Positions 39,162-48,149 of a stretch of 64,000 bases of DNA are shown piece after piece. A model generated the notes under the pieces. That model saw nothing but the letters and a program-made list of their open reading frames with translations, was not told the DNA's origin and searched no databases. Position numbers and translations under genes: made by a program. How positions within the stretch are numbered: position 1 is the first letter of the stretch; every line of letters begins with the position of its first letter. The DNA is from Nemertoderma westbladi (lineage: Eukaryota; Xenacoelomorpha; Nemertodermatida; Nemertodermatidae): the NCBI GenBank assembly GCA_032718475.1, contig JAUCBJ010000606.1, positions 1 to 64,000 on the forward strand, in the 5' to 3' direction.

Positions 39162-40425
39162 CTAAAGGCATTTCCTAAAGGAAATGCAACCACGAAGCTA
39201 AGGAAAATTAAACAAACGGCCACAATTTGGTTCGTTGCTTAGCCTAGTTTAGTAGCATTTGCCAATAAATAACTTATATTCCCATGGAAACTAGAGTTCT
39301 CTGGAACTGTTGGTTTTACCTTTGAAAAAAGATTCAGTCCAGATTGTTTTTCAGATAACACATCGAGTTTCAGAAAATATTGTAGTTTATGTCCAAATTA
39401 CAGATTTTCTATCAAAATGCATCTGTTTGCAGTGGTTGTCATGGAAACTGAAAAATAGAACAATGTAATTCGGATGCAGAATAAGTCATATAGTGGGGGT
39501 AGGTGTTGGTCCCAAGTCATAATACTATTAAATTGTGCTTCAAATTATCATTTTATTAATTTTAACATCTGTTTACTCTTGTTGCTATGGTAAATGGATT
39601 TTCTAATTAACTTCGAACGGCTTGTATATGGACCTTATAGATGAGTTGCAAAACCCCAAGTTTATATATATTACAGTTTTTCTCCAAATAGAGTTATGAT
39701 TATAGACTTGAATGATATATAACTTTAAAAAAACTACAGTTACCATGGTAACTAGATATTTCTGGAATGTTTTGAGTTTCACTAAAAGTTCCAACTAGTG
39801 GTCCAGATAACACATACCTAGTTTCGTAAAATTTTATCGTGAAGTCTATGTACAAATGAATAATTTTCGTATAAAAACATCTGTTTTCAGCGGTTGTCAA
39901 GGTAACTGCAAAATAGAACAATCAAATTCGGACGCAGAATAAGTTATATAGTGGGGGTAGGGATTGGTCCCAAGTCATCACACCTTAACCTTAGGCTTCA
40001 AATTAACATTTTAAAAATTTTAACATCTGTTTAGCCCGGTTGCCAAGGTAACTGGATTTTCTATTTAACCTCAATCGGCTCTGCTATGGACCTTATAGTT
40101 GTGTTGAGAAACCCCAAGTTTATATGTATTATAGTTTTCCTACAAATAGAGTTACAAATATTGACTTGAAATACATAGACTTTTTCTAAGTCCGTTGCCA
40201 TGGAAACCAGATTTTTCCTGAATATGAGACCCATCCCACACGACGCGCCTTGATGAGTAGTATATACATGCAAAATTTCAGGGTACTTTTAAAGGCTAGT
40301 TTTTTCCCCGACCAAAAAAAACCAAATCTGCCTCACACAAGTAAAATAGCCCACTATGAATAGACCATCTCAGCTAAGGAAAATCTTTCTTAGCGAAAGT
40401 AGTTGATTTTCCTTAGCTTCGTGGA
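39162..40425 (-). mobile_element. Last HLE copy, full length, altered 3' terminus
   Basis: 1264 bp. The terminus reads CTAAAGGC where others read C(G/T)AGAAAGGC, a 2-base loss at the 3' end. Unique DNA follows, marking the edge of the nest. Confidence 0.85.
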
Positions 40426-41274
40426 TATTTTTTGGCATCTCCCATCGTTCCACAGATACCAAACGTGATATGAATACATTGTGTATACTGTAGCTAGGTA
40501 GGCAAAGTAAACATTCAAATATAGCCAACAATTATTTACTGCTGCTACCTTATTGAATTTAATTTAGAGTGAAACGCCCCTTAATACTGAGTGTATCATT
40601 TATTGCCAATTCAGTTTTGCATTCTAATTATTAATTTAATTAATTATTTAATTAACAACAACCATACTATAACGCAACCAATATAACAGCTCAACAAACT
40701 AGAACAAAAAGGTTAGTACTGTAGTTTCCAGAATCAACACAAATCTGTGATATAGTTTATAATAATCAATATTAAATTACATTCATTAATGTTTATTGAT
40801 CAGTTTTGTGCAAGTTGTCCACCACACCACTCATCTGCAAACTGAGACACCTGGAAGAACTACGACTACACTAACCAGTACACATTCACGGATACATTCC
40901 TCAGTTCTAGGAGGTAAATGGAAAAAGTTCATAGACCGTCTGCAAGTTTGGGTGTGAATTACATACTACTGCCTAACTGGTTCCTCAAGTCTGATGTTTT
41001 ATATGTTGCAAAATAGTTGAATGCTGGTTTGTTCAGTGACTGTTGAGGTGTGGAACAGGAAGACTCCTCTCTCTTGGCTGTTAAGTATGCAGCAGGCTGG
41101 GAACACACTAACTCCCAAGGCTGAACACTACATTACATATCTATCCAACCTTATCTTTAATCCAATTGCATCTACCGATTGGGCACTAATGTCTATTTTA
41201 TGCTGATGGAAACAACACGGAAAATTTCCTCAGCATTTAGTCGGATTCGAACCTGCGCTGCCAAACTGTATCCA
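40426..41274. other. Non-coding single-copy DNA
   Basis: No convincing ORF, RNA gene or repeat. Near 41249-41262 the minus strand has GGTTCGAATCC, a perfect tRNA B-box core, but no matching A-box or cloverleaf is evident, so it is at most a tRNA-derived SINE relic. Confidence 0.5.
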
Positions 41275-41409
41275 CACGTACACTAGCAGTTCCTGACAGG
41301 GACAGCCCCTGTATAAACACGTAAACTAGCAGTTCTTGACAGGGACAGCCCCTGTATAAACACGTAAACTAGCAGTTCCTGGCAGGGACAGCCCCTGTAT
41401 AAACACGTA
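41275..41409. repeat. 43-bp tandem repeat, three copies plus a partial
   Basis: Units begin with CACGTA at 41275, 41318, 41361 and 41404. Each contains CAGGGACAGCCCCTG, a 5-bp stem. The region is also flanked by CACGTA at both ends. Confidence 0.9.
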
Positions 41410-41599
41410 CACTGCAATGATTTTTTTGTATTGACATTTATAAATACAAGTATAATAATTTTCATGAAAAATAGAAGTAGTCCCAGGACAAAATATACAT
41501 TTTTTTGATATTCTAAAAACTGATAGTGTGGCATTGTTGGCTAGCTTTAGTAGGTTTTTCACTATGCTGAATCGAATGTGATTATATTCTATTTCCTAA

Positions 41600-42205
41600 A
41601 ATTGAACTGGATGGTATTTTTCGTGCACCTAATTATGATAATTATCCTTATCACTTAAAATTTTGAAAAATACAATATTCGGAAAATAACCCCATATTTT
41701 GATTTCAACGCGTATTTATAGGTTTTCTGGACCGCTGAATCGATTGAAAATATTATAGAAGCCTGAAGACTTAGTGGTTCGGCATTTTTGGTGCACCGAA
41801 ATTAGGGAGTGGTACTTATTCAAATTTTGAAAAAGTACCACGCCCTAATTCTGGTGTACCAATAATGACGTACCACTAAGAGTTGAAGCTTCAATATTAC
41901 TTTCAATCGATTCAGCGGTCCAGATAACCTATAAAAATGGGTTGAAATGAAAACCTTGTGGTATTTTCTGAATATCGTAATTATGAAAATTTGAAGTAAG
42001 CCTACTTGCCACGCCCTAATTTTGGTGCACCAAAAATGATGTACCACTAAGAATTGAGTCTTCTATATTACTTTCATTCGATTAAGCGGGCCAGAAAACC
42101 CATAAAGATGCGTTGAAATCAAAACTTCGGAGTATTTAACGAATATTTCAATTTATAAAATTTGAAGTGCCACGCCCTAATTTTAGTGCACCAAAAATGA
42201 CGTAC
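41600..42205. repeat. Long inverted repeat with tandem right arm (foldback-like)
   Basis: The left arm (about 41600-41818) is an imperfect reverse complement of the right arm (about 41833-42000), centred near 41826 with TGGTACT/AGTACCA beside the loop. The right arm is tandemly repeated, with CCACGCCCTAATT at 41838, 42009 and 42170. Non-coding; probably a decayed foldback or MITE-type element. Confidence 0.65.
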
Positions 42206-43317
42206 CACTTCCCTTACATACTTATATAGAGTAGTAGAGTCTCCATACGAATCAGAATCAATAAAAAAAATCCCCAACATAAAGAATTACTAACTCACAA
42301 ATGACCTTGTAAAATTCGAAAATTTCAAAAAAATTTCTGCAGGGGTCCAAATTTTGAGGTGGCACCCACATCGAAAAGTTGAAATCTAATTGCAACGCCG
42401 TTCTTTGCAAAAGATGCGCCACTGAAGTTGACTAATTCTCGTAAAAAATTTGGCTGGTACATAATGTGGTTGCATAGATACAGCAATCAAAAACTAGGAA
42501 TGGGCCGATTCCCCCCCCCCCCCCCCCCCCCAGTGGTAATAGAGTAAAGTAGTGCACTAAAAGGCGTTAATTTGTAATAATATCTCCGAATTCCAGATAA
42601 GCGTGCAGTAGTAGCGAATTTATTGTTTGGAAACCATGATCAAATATCTGATTACTGTAACCTGCGCTAATGACGTTCGTTTATTGTTTTGGTTAGACAA
42701 ACAAATCAAAATAACTTAATTTGGTCCATTTTCTAAAACACATTAAGTAGCCAATAGATCTACCTCCTACACATTTGTACACTAAACCTACCAACGTTTT
42801 TGCATTCCTTCAGTAGAAATACAATCAATTTGTAATATTATTATATTATATTTAGATTGTTCAACAATACACAAGATCGGATACAAAGTGTTTATAAACA
42901 TTTCCCCGCAGTTACCAACGTTCCGTGTTGTTCCATCTAATAACCTTCTGTTCCAGAACTTAACAACTGTAAATCAACCTAATGTAAGTTGTAATTTTGT
43001 TTTATATTTTATAATGTTACTTGTATTTTAGTTGTGCGAGGTAATAGATTTTATTCCAAAATTGTAACATTACTCAACACCGTTAGTAACAGCGAGTTGT
43101 TATTTAGCACTTTACAACTTTAGAGGCCATTACAGCAATGTATTGGCCTGTACATTTATTATTGTATTTGGTGTTATTGTTTACGTGGTAACCCATGACG
43201 GCGTTAAGTAATGCCCACCAAGGGGGCACTACGTACCGGTAGGCGGGGTATAGCTATTAATAACCAGTAGGGCCTAGCTATATTATTATAACATGGCTCC
43301 AAACGCCACCATAAATA
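42206..43317. other. Non-coding DNA with a C-run
   Basis: AT-rich, no supported gene. A run of 21 C lies at 42511-42531. Otherwise I see nothing recognisable. Confidence 0.5.
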
Positions 43318-44130
43318 TTACAGGAGGACAGAAGGACAGGAGGATCTTTGGAGGGTGTGAGAGGCGGAGTCGGAAGTACATGAGGATCTGTGGATGGTGT
43401 AGGAGACGGAGTGGGAGGTATGGGGGGATCTGTGGAGGGTGTAGGAGACGGAGTGGGAAGTACAGGAGGATCTGTGGACGGTGTGGGAGACGGAGTGGGA
43501 AGTACAGGAGGATCTTTGGAGGGTGTGGGAGGCGGAGTCGGAAGTACAGGAGGATCTTTGGAGGGCGTGGGAGGCGGAGACGGAAGTACATGAGGATCTG
43601 TGGATGGTGTAGGAGACGGAGTAGGAGGTATGGGGGGATCTGTGGAGGGTGTAGGAGACGGAGTGGGAAGTACAGGAGGATCTTTGGAGGGTGTGCGAGA
43701 CGGAGTGGGAGGTATGGGGGGATCTGTGGATGGTGTGGGAGACAGAATGGGAAGTACAGGAGGATCTTTGGAGGGTGTGGGAGACGGAGTGGGAGGTATG
43801 GGGGGATCTGTGGAGGGTGTGGGAGGCGGAGTCGGAAGTACATGAGGATCTGTGGATGGTGTGGGAGACGGAGTGGGAAGTACAGGAGGATCTTTGGAGG
43901 GTGTGGGAGACGGAGTGAAAAGTACAGGAGGATCTGTGGACGGTGTGGGAGACGGAGTGGGAATTACAGGAGGATCTTTGGAGGGTGTGGGAGGTGGAGT
44001 CGGAAGTACATGAGGATCTGTGGATGGTGTGGGAGGCGGTGCGGGAAGTATGGGGGGATCTGTGGATGGTGTAGGAGACGGGGTGGGAGGTATGGGGGGA
44101 TCTGTGGAAGGGGTGTATCCGCATCCGGGT
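43318..44130. repeat. GC-rich 42-bp minisatellite, about 19 units
   Basis: GGATCT recurs from 43342 to 44098, exactly 18 x 42 bp, so no unit has an indel that shifts register. Because 42 is a multiple of three and stop codons are absent, several frames stay open for 185-300 codons. The minus frame 44150-43278 would give a Pro/Ser/Thr-rich 14-residue repeat ([14 protein letters not shown]-like). No splice or promoter evidence is seen, so repeat DNA is the safer call. Confidence 0.85.
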
Positions 44131-44179
44131 TTGTCCGCATATGCGGACAAAAAAGTCTTTTATGTCCGCATTTTGCGGA
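44130..44179. repeat. Palindromic TCCGCA cluster
   Basis: TTGTCCGCATATGCGGACAA (44131-44150) is a perfect palindrome, extended by one T/A pair on each side. TCCGCA...TGCGGA at about 44165-44179 is a second hairpin, and a further TCCGCA precedes them. Confidence 0.8.
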
Positions 44180-44292
44180 TAAAAAGTGAACTTTTTAATG
44201 GTTAAGTAGTAAAAAAACACTAGTTACCGTAGAAATATATATACTTAAGGTTGAGAACATTCACCATTATAGTACCAATTTAATTTGGTTCA

Positions 44293-44356
44293 GGACAATT
44301 CGGTCCCATAACACAAAATAAATGGGACCGAATTGTCCGGGACCGAATTGTCCTGC
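44293..44356. repeat. 17-bp perfect hairpin plus direct repeat
   Basis: GGACAATTCGGTCCCAT (44293-44309) and its exact complement (44322-44338) enclose a 12-nt loop. A further GGGACCGAATTGTCC copy follows at once. Confidence 0.9.
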
Positions 44357-46304
44357 TTCCATTTTTACATGTAGTTATAAAGTTGGAAACAATTTCTATT
44401 AATAACAAATTTAAATACTTCTATGCTTATTCCCCAGAAGTTAGTTATTTTCAGTTATTCAGTTATATTCTGATTCAGTTATATTATTCTTGCGTTGGAT
44501 CATCGCATCATTATGTTCTTATATGATCCTGGTATCTCTTATATGAGTCCTATAATGCTTAAATTGGTGTTAGTTATGGCGTTGACTGACGATTACTCCC
44601 CTTAACCACGGTTGCTATGACAACACTGGTTCGGGACCGGGTTCATTGGATTGACAATCATCGATAGAAACTAATTTGATGTAAAATTTCTAGATATTGA
44701 GTGTTTATAATAGCGGTTGCTAGGGTCTCATTCGCTGTTGACATGGAAACACGTTTTATTCAAATTGCTCAAGGCTGAGAGAGCGACACCCTCCCTAATA
44801 TCGATTGGTATGGTATTGTGGTCACGAAACTGATGAAACATTTTATGGGTAGAAAATCGCAGGTTCACTCTGCTGCCGGACTATGTCTACATTATATCTC
44901 TATTGACAATATTTTCTGTTGTGGATTTTCTGCTGCTTGGAGTTGCGATTTGCTATAAGAATACCCTTGGGCAGGACACCCTCGGGCTTCGCCCTCGGGT
45001 TGTTTCCTGCCCGCGGGTTAAATAACTGGGAAAATAACTAACTTTTGGGGAATAAGTAAGTTGTTACACATTTATTATGGTATGCATTTCGATTATTTTT
45101 GTCCCTTAACAACTATTTACAGATTCTAAAAGGGCATTGTTTGGGGGAAGAGTTTACAAAATGGGGCTTGGAAAGTTTTGGGGGTGTTTATATTTATTTT
45201 TCCCAAGGGAATTGGAAAATTTTCGGTGTGTTTCACTTTAATTCATTAATTGCATAGGTGTTATTTTGCCCAAGGGAATAATAACACCCAAGCTCCAAGG
45301 TAAAACATTACTGTGTCATGTGTGTTGTACAGCTCTAGGCTTAATTCATCCAATCGCCGTAAGATTCGATCATCAAAAATCACCCGAATTTGTTAGTAAA
45401 AATTGATGTCAAACTTATTTAAATGGTTTACTTTCTAAAATTTCTATATTTTCCTTATGTTGGCCGCTAGGGGTAACATATTGCATAAACTTCAAATTGG
45501 ATATATAACTAAATTGGCTGAATTAATTGAATAGTATTTTTGGTGGACAAGTCATGTATCCATTACCCACAGACGGTATTGTTCACATTAAATACGTTAT
45601 ATTAGTATAATTAAGTATTTAGTACTTAGGAAAATAAAAGTTACAACTTTTCCACTATACTCGAGTTATTTTATTTCCCGAGCGCCATCGAAGTTAATAA
45701 AGGGTCGAGAGAATATTGAAAAAAAATGTGCTAGGCCTTACGTTTTTTGCATGAAATACAAAACTAGTTGGTGGTCTGAATGCCTGATTTGCACCTGATG
45801 TGACACACAACAGACCTAAGACGAGTACAGCAGCATTACCGGTTCCTATGTTTGTATGTCAGTATGTAACACTTCACTACTTCTAAGAGGGAATAACATG
45901 GTTATTTTGCCCTACTAGGGCAAAATAACTTTTATGGCCGTAGCCCAGCATTAGAGATAGTTATAATCCCGCTAATAAATGTGTAACAAATAAAATTGTA
46001 CTTTTATAGCTAATAGGAATAGAACAGTTGTTAACAATAAAACAGGGGTAATATTGAAGGGGCACTTTTACATAGCCCGATGTGTGAGGCGTTTTTTTTT
46101 TAATTTTGCAGCATTTTTTCAATAAATTTTTTAGAGATTTTAAATGGTAGCTGCTGTAGAACAATTATAATATTATGTTCAAATAAAATAAAACAAGTCG
46201 GCAATTGAATCAAATAAACCATCGAAATGAACACTAATTAATTTTTGATAATATTTTTTTTAATGTTCAAGAAAAATGTCAGCTATTTGTTATTGAAAAA
46301 ATTA
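44357..46304. other. Non-coding DNA with small hairpins
   Basis: No gene supported. It contains GTTGCTATGACAAC near 44611 and GTTGACATGGAAAC near 44738, both X-box-like and possibly relics of the repeat family seen in 1-40425. A stem GGGCAGGA/TCCTGCCC lies at 44969-45012. Otherwise AT-rich. Confidence 0.45.
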
Positions 46305-46798
46305 TGTTCTAGAACAAATATTTAATAATAAAAACTTTCTTTTTCCCGAGAAAAAAAAACAAGGTTTGTATTAAAATAAACCATAAACCTGTAAAACGCG
46401 AGAAATAAGTTGTCACAAGCGATTGAACTATTGAAAGGATTTTCAAATTTTGGTGCCGCACCAAAATTTGGCCCACCGAGGAAAACAAGTTTGAAATTTC
46501 TAAATTAATTTATATGAATTCCTAATTATCTAATTGCAAACTAATTCCATCCAATTAATCCATCTAATTCCTGCAAAATAAACTAAATAAATTTTAGTTT
46601 GAAAAGGTTTTCTTCCGTATATTTATTAAATACCAAACCTTATACTAACTACGGTATGTAGCACAAATACTGGATGTTCAATATTCATGTTCTAGAACAT
46701 ATTTATTTTGTTCTAGAACATTTTATTTAAACTAACTAGTTGTCGCTACTTTTTAATCTCCTAGAACAAGTTCGTTATCAATTAAGGTTCTAGAACAC
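46305..46798. promoter_or_regulatory. Cluster of TTCTAGAA palindromes upstream of the WD40 gene
   Basis: TGTTCTAGAACA occurs at 46305-46316, 46688-46699 and 46709-46720, and GTTCTAGAAC at about 46787-46796. TTCnnGAA is the two-unit core of a heat-shock element, and AGAACA is also a steroid-receptor half-site. The position, 0.2-0.7 kb before the first recognised coding exon, makes a regulatory role possible, but three-unit HSEs are not formed. Confidence 0.35.
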
Positions 46799-46983
46799 TT
46801 TGTTTTACTGGAACATTAAAAATAAATTAAATATTATATTGATCGTTTATACAAACCGAATAAATAAAAACAGCTAGTAAATAATTACTGGCTACGCTGA
46901 CTATCTAATAACAATTACTAGCGCTGTAATACTTATTAGTACTTTAGCAATTTAGCGGCAATTTACTTTATTTTATCTTTTAG

Positions 46984-47847
46984 ATTCAATAATCCCCCTA
47001 ACAATGGCGGCGATCCTGGAACTCAAAATGATCCCGGGTACCGAGGAGGTTGTCTTTGTGTCTTACAACCTCCCCTGTATCATAAACTCAACAACTCTCT
47101 ACGAAAAGGAATATCTACGGCGATCCGGACGTTCTACCGATTACTGGAGAGTCGCGGTTTCTACGGACGGGAACCGCGTTGCCTCGGTGGGGGGGTTGGT
47201 GACTGTCTGGGAGCGGGAAGCGACCGGTTGGAGGGTCGTAGTGGAGGTACCGGGGAGGGAGTTAGTGGTTGGTGGGAGGTTGTTTGAATATAGGGAGGGA
47301 ATAGATATAAATCCCTCCAACCGGGACGTCATTGCAACTTGTGGGTCTAAAGGGGGGATTTCTATTATATCAATAACTGGGGGGAAATATAAGGTAACGA
47401 ACTGGGAGGGGCATTCGGATTGGGTTAACTGTATTCGGTTCGACTCGAACGGGTCCCGGTTGGCCAGCTGTTCGGGGGATGGAACAGTAAAAGTTTGGCA
47501 GACCGGAACCCGGGAGATGTTGTACCAATACCGGGGGCACAGTGGGGGGGTCTGGAGTCTGGGTTGGGGTCCGGATGGGGAGTCAGCGGTGTCGGTAGAT
47601 AAGGGAGGAGGGATCCATCGCTTCGTTGTTCGTACAGGGGAGACCTTGTGGAGACAAGAAGCAACTCCTGAGGTCCGGAGGATCGTATTGAGTCCCAACG
47701 GATCCAGAATCGCTGCTGTTGGGTGGAACACCGGGTTGATTTATATTCTAAATTCTGTAACTGGGGAGATTATCAACCGGATTGAAGGAACTGGGAGCCG
47801 CATCCGTGCTGTCGATTTCTGTAAAGATGACCAGCATATTATTACAG
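46984..47847 (+). CDS. WD40-Roc-COR-CARD protein, first coding exon (WD40 blades 1-7, part)
   Basis: The exon follows a strong 3' splice site (TTTTATCTTTTAG at 46971-46983), so a 5' non-coding intron is likely. ATG at 47004 has A at -3 and G at +4. It encodes 281 residues with WD-type repeats, for example GHSDWVNCIRFDSNGSRLAS...GTVKVW at about residues 135-168. I count six complete blades plus the start of a seventh. The exon ends DDQHIITG at the donor CAG|GTAATT (47848), leaving one base of a Gly codon. The exon at 53559 supplies the other two bases and continues DDGGTITVID, which completes the blade. GC content is much higher than the flanks. WD40 propellers act as protein-binding or ligand-sensing platforms; here the neighbouring Roc and CARD domains suggest a signalling sensor. 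The specific ligand is unknown. Confidence 0.85.
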
Positions 47848-48026
47848 GTAATTAATTAATAGACCTCTTTTATTAAAACACGTTAAATTAATTAATTAGG
47901 CCTAGGGTCTAATTCAGTACTGTACCACGTACCATAGTAAGTAATAATCATTATAACACGTAAATTAATTAATTACATTAATTGTTATTCTTTAATTTAA
48001 CTTTATTTAATTAATAATTTACTTAC

Positions 48027-48149
48027 CGATATGATGCGGATTAACTGAACATTACCTTCACTGCCTCCTGCCAATATCGGGTACCATGGGAACGAAATTA
48101 AAATTAGTCTAATTGGGGTATCAGAATATAGACCATTACAACATAGTCC
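48027..48149 (-). other. Possible minus-strand exon with WD40-like sequence
   Basis: 123 bp, phase 0 to 0, between an acceptor-like CTACAG and a good donor TCG|GTAAGT on the minus strand. The 41 residues end ILAGGSEGNVQLIRIIS, which resembles the D-strand region of a WD40 blade. It could be an exon relic, an inverted duplicate or chance. It lies inside the intron of the plus-strand gene. Confidence 0.25.

Larger units (their letters stand above)
1..40425 (-). mobile_element. Nested block of non-autonomous Helitron-like elements (HLE, provisional name)
   Basis: About thirty copies of one ~1.27 kb element, all in the same orientation. Plus-strand left ends begin C(G/T)AGAAAGGCATTTCC and right ends finish CTTAGCTTCGTGGA. 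On the minus strand this is a 5' TC terminus and a 3' CTAG or CTCG terminus preceded by the stem GCATTTCC/GGAAATGC with a TTTA loop. The base outside the 3' end is always T and outside the 5' end usually A, and no target duplication is seen. The 19-base CCACGAAGCTAAGGAAAAT lies at the 5' terminus and, inverted, about 30 bases inside the 3' end, like the asymmetric inverted repeats known in Helentron-type elements. No Rep or helicase ORF is present, so copies are non-autonomous. Non-element spacers are 387-397, 1667-1725, 9557-9832, 11104-11285, 13940-14107, 17916-17994, 21545-21679, 23975-24250, 25518-25540, 26808-26902 and 29067-29278, about 1.5 kb in all. The repeat family is certain; the Helitron class is inferred. 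Confidence 0.75.

Noticed and set aside
1020-40273. Many recurring 60-118-codon minus-strand ORFs (MTWDQPLPPLYNLFC..., MYILLDEAHLLGR..., MELLVKLKTFQ...) within the nested block
   Set aside because: They are translations of the tandem monomers. They shift frame, start and stop between copies, run across element ends and have no domain. No codon-level conservation is apparent.
1-40425. CRISPR array or simple satellite interpretation of the 40-kb block
   Set aside because: Repeats are ~1.27 kb with defined ends and nested insertions, not short repeats with unique spacers, and copy order and truncation do not fit a plain head-to-tail satellite.
41240-41270. tRNA gene on the minus strand
   Set aside because: Only a B-box-like GGTTCGAATCC is present; no acceptor stem, anticodon arm or A-box could be assembled.
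43278-44220. Long overlapping ORFs on both strands of the 42-bp minisatellite as genes
   Set aside because: Any stop-free unit whose length is a multiple of three gives such ORFs; no splice sites, promoter or second exon supports one of them.
47141-47731. 196-codon minus-strand ORF opposite the WD40 exon
   Set aside because: It is a shadow of the GC-rich plus-strand exon, whose WD40 repeats and splice phase are convincing.
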